Assembly: GCA_944321715.1 (NCBI GenBank)
Contig: CALUMJ010000012.1
Span: forward strand, 1-52,224
Length of the DNA stretch: 52,224 nt
Origin: an uncultured Muribaculaceae bacterium
Lineage (GTDB): Bacteria > Bacteroidota > Bacteroidia > Bacteroidales > Muribaculaceae
Direction of reading: 5' to 3'
Below, piece after piece: positions 33,797-44,000 of this stretch. Below the pieces are notes generated by a model, which searched no databases, was not told where the DNA came from, and worked only from the letters and a program-made list of their open reading frames with translations. The stretch's first letter is position 1, and each line of letters begins with the position of its first letter. Both the position numbers and the translations under genes were made by a program.

Positions 33797-36700
33797 TCAA
33801 TGGAAATTAGAAGACAAAACCAAATCGGCCAATAATACAGCCGATTCAGCTTCTTCCTTAGAAGCATCTTTTGGCTTCCATGCAACAATGAAACGGACAG
33901 TAGCCGACTTCACTTTATAACCTTTTCCCTGCCACTCCAATAATTTTTCTTGCATTTTTTGCGACAACTTTGCCACAGGTTTATTAGCCGTATTATATAA
34001 AATAAAGTTTCGGTAATATAGCAAATCCTCACTCCTTAACGCTAACACGTCTTGCTTCAAATTCTTGAAAAATCCCAAGTTCACGTCCTTATGAGAAAGC
34101 TGTAAGACGATTTCGACAGGCATATCATAAACATTTTTATCAACAGAATATTTGTCGGCACAAAGCCCATCGAAACAAGCACCGCTTGTGTGAATGAACA
34201 AGCGTTTTTTTGCTCGTGTAATACCTACATAGAACCGACGCAAAAGACAATCGTCTTTCATATACCCACCCGATATGAACATATACACATCGTCAAATTC
34301 CCGCCCCTTAGCTTTATGGATAGTAGAAACTACTACATCCGACTGCGAAACGTCGCAAAAATCTTCAACTGACGATTCAAAAACAAACTCTTTAAAATCA
34401 CTGACATATTTAGTCTTATTGGTTTGTTCAAACAGTTCTGCACAGCGTTTCACATAAGCCAAACTTTGACTGCCCTCATAAGCCAAATATGTTGCACGCT
34501 TAGCGTCCTCCCATAGTTCGTCAGGAATAAGAGGCGCATTGGCACGCTTGTCGATATATTTCAAAAAGTACCTCACCTCGGCCAAATTCCAAAAACGCAA
34601 ACCATCCATCGACTGTATCAACTTACTGTTTATACCATATTTCCGTAAGAATGCAGTCATAATTACGGCTTCTTCATTGGTTTGCGTTAGTACACATGAA
34701 GTTCCTTTTCCCTCATTTTTCATTATTTTCTCGGCCAGTGGACGATACATGTATTGCGATTGATGCCGTGTCACTTCTACGAATCCATTTTCATCGCTCA
34801 TCGACTGTATGGGAGTGTTTTTCATTCTATTGCTTATTGCCATAGCAAAATTGTTGGCAAAATTTACAACATGCTTCGAGCTCCTATAATTTTCGGTCAT
34901 TTCAATAAAACGACTCCCTTGCTCTTGTGTCAAATCATACAAATATTTGGAATTGGAACCACGAAACTCATATATGTTCTGGTCGTCATCGCCTACTGCA
35001 ATCACACGCATTTCCTCGTTATTTGCCATCAAGGCTTTCACAAGCGCATGCTCATCTTCTCCCATGTCCTGAGCCTCGTCTATTACCAGCACCGTCTTGG
35101 CAATTCTATTGGGTTCCACTTCACCTTGATTTATCATTTTAGCAGCTTGTTCAACAACATTCTTGGCATCTTCGAGGTTCCCAACTCGTCCCAGAAGGTC
35201 AAAACAATAGGAATGAAATGTCTTGATTTCGACAAAATGAGCCGCATTTCCTATCAAACCCATGAGTCGTTGCTTAAATTCCGTAGCTGCCGCCCTTGAA
35301 AATGTGAGCATGAGAAGTTGCTCATGCTTGACATCTTCGAGCAATAGAAGCGAGGCGAGCTTGTGAACCAGCACACGTGTCTTGCCACTGCCCGGTCCTG
35401 CAGCAACTACAATACAACGCGACTCTTTGTCGGAAATAATTTCCATTTGGCGTTTTGACAACAATCCGAACAACTGTTCATATTTCTGCGGTGTCAAGTT
35501 CCGCTGTATTTCACCCGCTCTATCTCCTTTGAAATATTTGGCAATGAATTTCTTATAATCCATTTGAAAATAATCCTGCACATATCTCAATGCGGCATCA
35601 TAGTCCTTCACCATCAAATTGGCATATTCGCCCACAATATGTACCTGCTGGATTTTCTGCTTGTAAAATTCATTCAACATGCGATAGTCTTCCTGTTTGT
35701 ATCTCGACTTGCTGTCTTTAAGCCGCCGTATGTCCATGGCATTATAAAGGACTAAGAATCCACCATCAAGTTTAAGAGCACCGATTTTGGACAGATACAG
35801 AAGAGCCTCTTCAACATCTTCGAGTTTTATGTCGTCATGATTTAAAAAAAGTGTTTGATTTCCCGACTTAAATTCTCTGAGCAACTCTACGACCGAAAAT
35901 TGAATGGCTGCGTCTTTTGCGTCTTTTTTCTCTATCTGAGCAGCCATTCTGTAAAGCCACTCTACAGCGAAACGACTTATTTCCAATCGCTTCTCAAACC
36001 GTCGGAGTGTGGCATCCAAATCATAAAGACGACATAGCTCCATATTCCTGGCAGCATCCTCCTTTTTACGGGTATAACCCTTAACCGTCATGAAATAGAG
36101 CAACGTGCGTATGTCTTTCTCCTTTGATGAGGCAATGCCGTCATTAACAGCATTGTCGTTCAATTGCTTACATGATATTCTCAAAGCCCCATCTGGAATA
36201 TGGCTCAAAATATATTGTTCTAACCTTGCAAAACGTTCAAGCAGTGCCATCGCTTTCCGCTCCGAGTCGCCAGCGTCCATCAAATAGGCCGATATATCTT
36301 TACTATCTGCAAGAATACCTTCCTGCCGCATCCGTTCTATTGCCGAGATAACCTCACCCTTAGTCATACCCAAAATATCGGCAAGGTAATCAACTCGTGA
36401 TTCCGCCTCCGAATCCTGAGCCTTGGCAATATATTTCTGTGAAATTAACGATTTTATTATTCTGACAGCTTTTTCTATCTCTGCACTTTCAAAAAGAAGT
36501 GATGTGGCTATGCGCTGTCGTGCCTCGTCCATATTTTTCACTGTGATACCTGTGGCATAAACATGGGGAACATTATTACCTCGCTCAATATACCCACTTT
36601 GTTCCAAAGTTGCCAAAGCTGTCCTTACCCGTGTTTCAATATCCGAAACAGAATCATCCCAGCCTGCCTTCCGTGCTATTTCAAGAGCCGAACAACTGAC

Positions 36701-38677
36701 CCGCATACGTTGTTTCGTGAGGTCTTTAACAGCCTTCCACACTTGTTGTATTTCACTGATGCTTAATTTTGTCTGGTTTAGTAATATGAAATGTTTATCA
36801 AGGTCGTTATCGCCATACAGCACATAACATCGGGCATCAAGGTTAGGGTCGCGGCCAGCCCTCCCAGCCTCTTGCACATAATTTTCCAGAGAGTCGGATA
36901 TGTCATAATGTATCACAAGGCCGACATCTTTCTTGTCGACACCCATGCCAAAAGCCGATGTTGCCACAATGATGCGCACTTGGTCGCACATGAATGCATC
37001 TTGATTGGCAATCTTTTTGTCCGAATCCATTCTTCCGTTGAAAGGCAATGCCTTGTAACCATCCTTGCTAAGTTTGTTGGCAAGGTCGATGGCTCGTTTT
37101 GTTCGTGATACATAGACAATCGTCGGGCAATTCGATTCCGCAACCAGTGTCCTTAGTTTAAGATATTTATCACTGTCCGACTCAGCATGAATTACCGAAT
37201 AACGCAAATTAGTTCTTGAGGCTGTCGATGCAAATAGCTCCAGTTCAAGTCCTAACATCTGTTTGAAATAATCGCATATATCCTGCACGACCTTTTGCTT
37301 GGCAGTTGCTGTGAAACACGATATTGGTATAGGATTTTTACACCTTTTCTTTTTTTGATATTCCTTGATGAATTTACCAATGTAAAGGTAATCGACCCTG
37401 AAGTCTTGCCCCCACGAAGAAAAGCAATGAGCCTCGTCTATTACAAACCTGACAACGTACCGGGCCATCAAGATTCGTTCAATAGTCTTTGAACGAAGCA
37501 TTTCAGGAGCAATATATAGCAACGACGCCTCTCCATCATGAACTCGCTGTATCGACAACGCTCTGCTTATAGGGTCTAACATTCCATTAATAGTGACTGC
37601 ATCGGTAATGCCTTTTTCGGCAAGGTTGTCAACCTGGTCTTTCATCAATGATTGCAACGGCGAAATGACAACTGTCAGACCATGCACCGAACGACCCTCC
37701 ATGAGGGCAGGCAGCTGGAAAGTAAGCGATTTACCGCCTCCTGTGGGAAAAATCGCAAGCAACGATTTGCCCTGTACGGCAGCTTCGACTGCTTGCTCTT
37801 GAAGCGGTTCTCCTTCATAGGTACGGAATCGGTCATATCCGAAAAATACCTTGAGATTGTAGGACACGTCAAGCTGCTTGTTACAATAATCACAACCAGC
37901 ACCACAACGTACATGCCGCAAAATTCTCACGACATACTCAACATCAGGATAATTACGCAGCACCCAACCTGGCGTTATCGAGCGATAGTCGGTCGTGTCA
38001 ATCAATGCCAATGCGAACGCCAACTCACATGGATAGTTGTCAATCAGCGCGCCAATATCGGAATTACTGCATATTTTCCCATCATAAGTATTTTTTATAA
38101 GTTCGGCTAAGCCTGCATTTAAATATTCGGCGCAAACCATGCCGAGAAAGCCCTCAAATTCCTCCACGCCTTTTAATAGGGATGCAAAAATCAGGCGTTT
38201 GTCATTGGATAAAGATTTCCAGCGTGCAATTTCATCAAAGAGCAAATCCCTTGCTTTTTCGCAATCATTCACAGGATTATTCACTTGGTCGCTTTCCAAC
38301 TTGTCATCTTTCAGAAGCCTGTGATAAGGACGTTCGGGGAACAATAGTGGAGAAACATATAGGGTATCAACCAAAATCCATCGACTGGTTCTATCGGCAA
38401 ACAAATATTTAGCATCGTGATGAATAATGTTATGCCCGCATACATAATCTACCCCATCAATGAACTCATACAATTCATTTCTTGATGCTTTGTGAAAGAC
38501 AGCACCATCATAGCGTATTGCTCCTATGTCGTGCAATTTGTTATCTTGTAAACCAATCTCGGAATCTACTATGACATACCGAGATGCATCATGCGAAGCA
38601 ATAGACATTTTATTGCCAACTGTTTCGTTTGCATCATCAGACTTTCTAATTCTCATGATTTTATTCCAAATCGACAT
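33797..38677 (-). CDS. DEDD exonuclease-RecQ helicase-UvrD helicase fusion
   Basis: A 1626-aa protein with three catalytic modules. At 33-150 is a DnaQ/RNase T-like 3'-5' exonuclease with DEDD residues Asp38 and Glu40 (IVDSEIG), Asp88 in GHNIIHHDAKYL and Asp138 in NPVNDCEKA. A small HxxCxxxCxxC cluster lies at 255-265. At about 285-700 is a RecQ-type helicase, with Walker A FPTGGGKS (310-317), DEAH (414-417) and AGRAGRDPN. At about 1080-1560 is a UvrD/PcrA-like helicase, with AAGPGSGKT near 1094, IDEAQDMGEDE, STIHKAKGREFDDV and FYVGITRAKKRL. It is transcribed away from the jetABCD-like operon. It is probably a DNA-processing enzyme of a defence island, but a repair role is possible. Confidence 0.88.
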   Translation of the reverse strand: MSIWNKIMRIRKSDDANETVGNKMSIASHDASRYVIVDSEIGLQDNKLHDIGAIRYDGAVFHKASRNELYEFIDGVDYVCGHNIIHHDAKYLFADRTSRWILVDTLYVSPLLFPERPYHRLLKDDKLESDQVNNPVNDCEKARDLLFDEIARWKSLSNDKRLIFASLLKGVEEFEGFLGMVCAEYLNAGLAELIKNTYDGKICSNSDIGALIDNYPCELAFALALIDTTDYRSITPGWVLRNYPDVEYVVRILRHVRCGAGCDYCNKQLDVSYNLKVFFGYDRFRTYEGEPLQEQAVEAAVQGKSLLAIFPTGGGKSLTFQLPALMEGRSVHGLTVVISPLQSLMKDQVDNLAEKGITDAVTINGMLDPISRALSIQRVHDGEASLLYIAPEMLRSKTIERILMARYVVRFVIDEAHCFSSWGQDFRVDYLYIGKFIKEYQKKKRCKNPIPISCFTATAKQKVVQDICDYFKQMLGLELELFASTASRTNLRYSVIHAESDSDKYLKLRTLVAESNCPTIVYVSRTKRAIDLANKLSKDGYKALPFNGRMDSDKKIANQDAFMCDQVRIIVATSAFGMGVDKKDVGLVIHYDISDSLENYVQEAGRAGRDPNLDARCYVLYGDNDLDKHFILLNQTKLSISEIQQVWKAVKDLTKQRMRVSCSALEIARKAGWDDSVSDIETRVRTALATLEQSGYIERGNNVPHVYATGITVKNMDEARQRIATSLLFESAEIEKAVRIIKSLISQKYIAKAQDSEAESRVDYLADILGMTKGEVISAIERMRQEGILADSKDISAYLMDAGDSERKAMALLERFARLEQYILSHIPDGALRISCKQLNDNAVNDGIASSKEKDIRTLLYFMTVKGYTRKKEDAARNMELCRLYDLDATLRRFEKRLEISRFAVEWLYRMAAQIEKKDAKDAAIQFSVVELLREFKSGNQTLFLNHDDIKLEDVEEALLYLSKIGALKLDGGFLVLYNAMDIRRLKDSKSRYKQEDYRMLNEFYKQKIQQVHIVGEYANLMVKDYDAALRYVQDYFQMDYKKFIAKYFKGDRAGEIQRNLTPQKYEQLFGLLSKRQMEIISDKESRCIVVAAGPGSGKTRVLVHKLASLLLLEDVKHEQLLMLTFSRAAATEFKQRLMGLIGNAAHFVEIKTFHSYCFDLLGRVGNLEDAKNVVEQAAKMINQGEVEPNRIAKTVLVIDEAQDMGEDEHALVKALMANNEEMRVIAVGDDDQNIYEFRGSNSKYLYDLTQEQGSRFIEMTENYRSSKHVVNFANNFAMAISNRMKNTPIQSMSDENGFVEVTRHQSQYMYRPLAEKIMKNEGKGTSCVLTQTNEEAVIMTAFLRKYGINSKLIQSMDGLRFWNLAEVRYFLKYIDKRANAPLIPDELWEDAKRATYLAYEGSQSLAYVKRCAELFEQTNKTKYVSDFKEFVFESSVEDFCDVSQSDVVVSTIHKAKGREFDDVYMFISGGYMKDDCLLRRFYVGITRAKKRLFIHTSGACFDGLCADKYSVDKNVYDMPVEIVLQLSHKDVNLGFFKNLKQDVLALRSEDLLYYRNFILYNTANKPVAKLSQKMQEKLLEWQGKGYKVKSATVRFIVAWKPKDASKEEAESAVLLADLVLSSNFH

Positions 38678-38895
38678 AGTAGCATTACTTCAATATGGTT
38701 TATTCATATTCTAAATATACAAATATATAAAAAGCATATCATAAAAAGCGCAAAAAGGCATAAAACTCTTGACATTAACCTGAATTTATTCATAACAATA
38801 TATCACAATTCCCGAAGAAAAGACGGATAAAAAGGAGCTATGTCGTAATGCATTACAACCCAGTCACATACCTTACACAAACAGAGCTTCCCGTG

Positions 38896-39048
38896 CTAAT
38901 TAACAAATTTTGCGGCTTTAACACAACCATCGCCATCAATAGCCTTCAACAAGTATATACCATGAGAGAATTCTCCCACTTGAATAGTTCCAGCATCGGG
39001 CGTAGCCGGCCCTAACCGAGCATCAACGATGATGAAGAAAAGATGCAG
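38896..39048 (-). pseudogene. Remnant of a C-terminal sorting-type domain
   Basis: About 50 codons remain open on the minus strand, ending in a TAG at 38898-38896. The translated end contains GTIQVGEFSHGIYLLKAIDG and finishes KAAKFVN. This resembles the C-terminal secretion/sorting domain (Por-type) of Bacteroidetes exported proteins (GIYxxK ... KxxK). No matching upstream gene body exists, so it looks like the stump of a deleted or displaced gene. Similarity is by eye only. Confidence 0.45.
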
Positions 39049-39185
39049 CTAAACTGCGAAGTGAATTTAGCCGCATACTTGCAGTACCAGCGAACGCTCC
39101 AACAACAAAACACCAAAACTTTTATTTCATCACTACCCCACTCACCTCTAACTCTGGCAAAGTTGACAAATATACATCGAATGGT

Positions 39186-39214
39186 TTTGGTTTTCCAATA
39201 AAACTGTATCTTTG
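39186..39214 (+). promoter_or_regulatory. Probable promoter of the jet-like operon
   Basis: TATCTTTG at 39207-39214 is a perfect -7 element. TTTG at 39186-39189 lies 17 nt upstream, slightly short of the usual 19-21. The first gene starts about 80 bp downstream. Confidence 0.5.
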
Positions 39215-39295
39215 CCAAAAAGATACTAATGCCTGCAACTATGCTGCAAAAACGTTTACCAATGTCTTTTAAAAGGCTGTGAAAATGTGTGATAT

Positions 39296-40492
39296 ATGCC
39301 AACCTACAATTCCATACGCGAACTGACACGAGGGCTTCAACAGGGTGCGAAACTGCTGAACGACATGTTCATCAAGAGAAAGACCGTGCCGATAAAATAT
39401 GACGACGCAGTGGAAACCCTCGATGGAGATGAAAATAGATTGAAACATTTGATTAGCTTCGGTGTCATAGTGCTGTCGGGCGACATACTTGAACTCGACG
39501 ACACCTACCAACGTTTCTTTGAGGAAGTGCTTGCTGTCAACGAAGATATAAATGTCGCTTCGGTACAAACTTATATTTCAAAGTTGAAATTAGGAATAAA
39601 CTCGTTTTTGGCCGCCGACACTCCTGCCCGGAAAGCTCAATACCTCAGGGAAATACGACACACGTTTAAGAGCATCGAAAATGCGACACGGCGCAATGTG
39701 GTTGACCTTAAACGCAATGTAGAACAGACCTACAAGCAAGAACCTAATTTCAAAATAAAAGAGCTGCGGCTGCGCGACTTCGACGAAAAAGCAAGACTTA
39801 TCGCCGAACTCGTGAAGCAGACAGAACGGGTCATGGACGAACAGACAATTTTCTTTGCCAACGCAGCTTCTGATGTTGGATTAAGGCAGACTATCGGCGA
39901 AGTGAAAGAAGGATTGCATGAATCTTCACATGCACTAATATCCATTTCGGCACAGATTATCGACTACCTCAACCGCATAGAATACCAAAGCAAAATCGTA
40001 AAGAAAGTCAGGCAGTTGAAATACTTGAAAGACCAGTTAATGATAGAGGAAAGCACCGACATAAAAAGCACACTTGGCAAGATTGACGACTTGTGGATGG
40101 AAAAACAGCCCAAATATATCACCCGCGTTTCACTCGATTTCCTGCGGGACAACGATGCCGCATTGGAGATACTCAGGAACATACGGCGCAGGTTGTCAAA
40201 GAAAACTACCATCAAAGCGCGATTGGCTGGCCGCATAGACGAGAAATACCTCATCGAAAACAAAGAAATTGGCCGAATGTTCAATCATGCCGAAATCATG
40301 AATGGCTTTTTTGCCCAAGGTAACGACCTTTTCAGCTATGTGTGGAACTATGATTTTACAATGGACGCAAATGAAGAGATGCGGCTCGTGCTGTTCCTTC
40401 AATTAGCCTCACAGTATGATGCGAAGCTGAAATACCTGCCAGAAACCAAGACAATTAACAACATTGAATATCCATTAATCTTCTCAAAATAA
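39296..40492 (+). CDS. jetA: JetA-like subunit of a Wadjet (SMC-type anti-plasmid) system
   Basis: A 398-aa helical protein. Position, size and neighbours match JetA, the kleisin-like (MukF-like) subunit of Wadjet. The N-terminal part (about 1-100) looks like a winged-helix region, and a long helical/coiled-coil middle follows (EIRHTFKSIENATRRNVVDLKR; about 120-260). No catalytic motif is expected or seen. In Wadjet, JetA bridges the SMC heads and recruits JetB. Identification rests on operon order more than on sequence recognition. It is followed 8 bp later by the JetB-like gene. Confidence 0.7.
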   Translation: MPTYNSIRELTRGLQQGAKLLNDMFIKRKTVPIKYDDAVETLDGDENRLKHLISFGVIVLSGDILELDDTYQRFFEEVLAVNEDINVASVQTYISKLKLGINSFLAADTPARKAQYLREIRHTFKSIENATRRNVVDLKRNVEQTYKQEPNFKIKELRLRDFDEKARLIAELVKQTERVMDEQTIFFANAASDVGLRQTIGEVKEGLHESSHALISISAQIIDYLNRIEYQSKIVKKVRQLKYLKDQLMIEESTDIKSTLGKIDDLWMEKQPKYITRVSLDFLRDNDAALEILRNIRRRLSKKTTIKARLAGRIDEKYLIENKEIGRMFNHAEIMNGFFAQGNDLFSYVWNYDFTMDANEEMRLVLFLQLASQYDAKLKYLPETKTINNIEYPLIFSK

Positions 40493-40500
40493 AACCAAGC

Positions 40501-41052
40501 ATGAAATATACCAGCGAAGTATTCCAACGATTGTCAAAAGGTCAATTCATTTCAAGCAATAGCATTGATTTTGAGACTCGCGCCATTTACAACGACATCG
40601 AAGAAAACCAGCAGGAATATGAAGAATATTTCCGCTTGATTGACTTTATCCTGTCAGCAGGAGATGGATTCTACTATTTCAGCAGGCGCGAAGCCCGGGT
40701 AAATATTGAAAACAAACTTCAATCACTTTTTTCTTGGATTGACTACTTGGATTTCCTGAAGACATACGACACTACATTTGATGCCGGCACACAATTCTCA
40801 TTAGCACAGATGGAAATAAGACTTTCGGCCGACCTTGAACTGAAAGAGAAACTCTCAAGGCTATTTCAAGACAAGCAATCAAACCGCGACAAGCTCGAAG
40901 CCCTTGCGAATGCGATGCTTAACATGGGGTTCGCCGAACAGACCAACGAAGCCGAAGGCCGCTACCAAGTGACTTCGGCATTCCATTACATAGAACAAAT
41001 AATATCCTGCATAAACATCGACGAGGAGGTGAAAGATGAGATACCTGAATAA
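40501..41052 (+). CDS. jetB: JetB-like subunit of a Wadjet system
   Basis: A 183-aa protein in the place and size range of JetB (MukE-like winged-helix subunit that binds the kleisin). It is helical with several aromatic segments (FYYFSRREARVNIENKLQSLFSWIDYL is split here across about 58-84) and a C-terminal winged-helix-like ending (MGFAEQTNEAEGRYQVTSAFHYIE, near 140-165). No other domain is recognised. Its last 17 bp overlap the JetC-like gene, indicating translational coupling. Confidence 0.68.
   Translation: MKYTSEVFQRLSKGQFISSNSIDFETRAIYNDIEENQQEYEEYFRLIDFILSAGDGFYYFSRREARVNIENKLQSLFSWIDYLDFLKTYDTTFDAGTQFSLAQMEIRLSADLELKEKLSRLFQDKQSNRDKLEALANAMLNMGFAEQTNEAEGRYQVTSAFHYIEQIISCINIDEEVKDEIPE
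41023..41033 (+). promoter_or_regulatory. Strong Shine-Dalgarno site before the JetC-like gene
   Basis: GAGGAGGTG lies just before the ATG at 41036, inside the end of the JetB-like gene. Such a strong site stands out in a genome whose leaders mostly lack one, and it supports this start and the overlap. Confidence 0.6.
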
Positions 41053-44000
41053 AATCATATTCATAAACAGTGCCCACATACCATACACCGAAATACGCCT
41101 TGACGGCAACGTCCATTTTATAGGCACACAGGGAGTGGGGAAATCGACTTTGCTCCGTTCGATACTGTTCTTTTACAACGTGGACAAGAGCAAATTAGGC
41201 ATACGCACCCAAGACAAACAAAAAAGTTACGACGAGTTTTATTTCCCGTATCCAAATTCGTATATCATTTATGAGGTATGCCGTGAAAACGGAAAATTCT
41301 TCGTGATGACTTTCGCATCCAACGGTCGGGTGGCATTCCGCATTGTCGATTGCCCCTACGAGAAACGCTTCTTTGTGGACGAGGACAACAACGCAAGATA
41401 TGAATGGGGGCGGATAAGTGAACAAATAGGAACAAAAGTCTTCCGGAGCAACATCATCAGGGGGTACGAGGAATTCCGCGACATAATATATGGCAATCTG
41501 CAGAATGTGGCAAAAGAATTACGCCGCTTCAACTTGATGGAAAGCCCGCGGTACCAGAACGTGCCACGGACAATCCAAAACATCTTCTTAAACCAAAGCC
41601 TTGAATCGCGCGTCATCAAAGACACCATAATCGATTCAATGGATTTTGCCAACGACAGCATCGACCTTAATTTCTACAGAGAGCATGTAAAATATTTTCG
41701 CCAGCAATACGAAGATATATGGAAATGGTATAAACGTGACAAAAACGGCAGAGTCAAAGTAAAGTCTGATGCCGAAAACGTCATATCTAAATATTCACTC
41801 TATGAATTGACAAAAAGAGCAGTAAAGGAGTTATGCGCAAAGCTCAATTTTGCAATAGTGCGCGACACTGAAAGATTGCCCATGCTAAGCGAACATATAA
41901 ACACCAAAAACATGGAGCTCTCACGACAACGGCGGCTGCTCGACGAAGAAGAAACCAAGCACAACAAGGAACGTGACACGCTGAAAGGGAAAGAAGCCGT
42001 CTTGACCGATTTCCTGAAACAGGTGAAAACCAAAATGCAGCATTATTCCGAAATAGGCATTGATGGAATTATCGAGAAAATATCGAATGAAAAGGGGCTG
42101 CACATTCGCAAAGACTATCTGACACAACAAGAGGATGCCTTGACCAGCAAAAACAATAGCGTTAAAAGCCGGTATGATGCCATGATACAGAGCTTAGACA
42201 ATAGCTTAGCCGAATACCGACTCCAGGCCGAGCGGCGTATTAACGAGATTGAACGCCAACTGACCGGAGAGATTGCGAGAATACAGGCCGAACAGGCTTC
42301 AAAACAGAACGAGGCAAATCAAGCATACCAACAAAAAATCGACGACCTGCAAGAGAGCATCGACGCAGCCACGCAAGAGAAAACATCACTGAAACTGCAA
42401 GAGCAAAAGGCGCAGCATTCCAACCCGTTCGAGCAAGAGATGGGCAGCTTGTCGGCACAAATCCGCGAATTAGAGGAACGAAAGCACTCGCTGGCCTTTG
42501 AAATAGAACAAAAACAGCACAATATTACAAACATCGAGAATGAAACCGCAGCCAAGCGAAAAGAATTTGAAAATGCCTGCGAGAAAGACTTGCTGGAAAT
42601 CAAGCATAAGCACGCAGAAATAAGGCACGAAATAGACGGGCTTAAAGAGCTACTGTCGCGGCAAGAAGGGTCGTTCATAGAGTGGCTCGACGAGAACCTT
42701 GATGGCTGGAAAGACACCATAGGCAAGGTTGTTGGCGATGACATACTTTACAGCACTTCGCTCCATCCACAAAAGATAGGTAGCACAAGTTCTCTATACG
42801 GCATCGGCATTGAATTGCAAAATATAACGAAGACAATAAACACCCCCGATGAAATACGCTCACGGATAAACATTCTTGAGCAGGAAATGAGCGCACTCGA
42901 CAAGAAAGCGACAGACAGGCAACGCCGGCTCGAAAACGACATTAAAGAGCTGGAACGACTCCCGTCCATGAAATTAAAAACTTTGCGCATCGACAAAATC
43001 AACTTGGAAACAGAGCTAAGACAAATTCCAGTCCGAATCGACCGTTGCAACAAGACCCTTGCTGAATACCAAACCCGCCTTAATGAGTGGAGGGAACGGG
43101 AACTCAACTCCATAAGGACACAAATAGCGAAAACCGAAGAACAGATAGACAAATTGAAGTCATCGAAACGGCAGACCCTTGACCAAAAACGCAAAGATGC
43201 CGAAAACCTAAGCAAAGCCTTTAACAACCGAAAGAAAGAAATTGAAACTTCGGCAAAACAAAAAATCGAGCAAATAAACGCCGACGTGAAACAGCAAGAA
43301 ACATCAGTCGCCGACGGCAAAAGGGAATTGGAAGCCCAGATGACCGCCGAATTGAAAGGACTCGGCGTTGATGTTGACAAGCTTGCTGAAATCAGAGCAG
43401 AATTGCAGCAAATTGCCAATAAACTGGCATACATCGAGAACCATCGTGCCGATTACTATTCTTGGTTAAATGACAAAAAAGATTATTTCGATTTGGAATT
43501 ATCCAAGAAAGAAGAACGAAAGCAATTGCTGCAAAGTTTAAATGAGCTCCAGCATAAATTCGACCTGCGGAAACAAAAATTAATGGATGCGATTAGGTTG
43601 CTTTCCGAAGAAATCGAATCGCTAAAAAACGAAAAAGCTAAAATAGATGAAGCCATAAAACGGACAAACACATTTATAGCCAACCCGACTTGCCCTCACA
43701 ATATTGCCGAAGCAGGAACTAAGGAAACGCAAGAACCGCTCTCCGAAATTTTGGATAGCCTCAGAGACAACATCGGCAGCCAGCAGCAGCGCATGGAAGA
43801 GTTTAAGAAAGCCGTAACTGTGTTCAAAAGTAATTTCTCTCCACAAAACACGTTCCACTTCAGGACAGAATTCAACACCGAGGAAGACTATACCGAATTT
43901 GCATCGGAACTAAACGAATTCATGTCGAACACAAAAATCGAAGAGTACCGCAAACGAACCAGCAGCCAATATGCGAGCATAATCAAACGCATAGCCCGTG

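Larger units (their letters stand above)
38678..39295. other. Divergent intergenic region between the helicase fusion and the jet operon
   Basis: About 620 bp. It holds a minus-strand -7 element (TATATTTG, 38727-38720) for the helicase gene, the sorting-domain remnant (38896-39048) and the jet promoter (39186-39214). The middle 39050-39180 holds no gene I can support. A divergent control region shared by both transcripts is possible. Confidence 0.55.

Noticed and set aside
39012-39329. A 105-codon minus-strand frame upstream of the jet operon
   Set aside because: It overlaps the jet promoter and the start of the JetA-like gene and shows no protein features.
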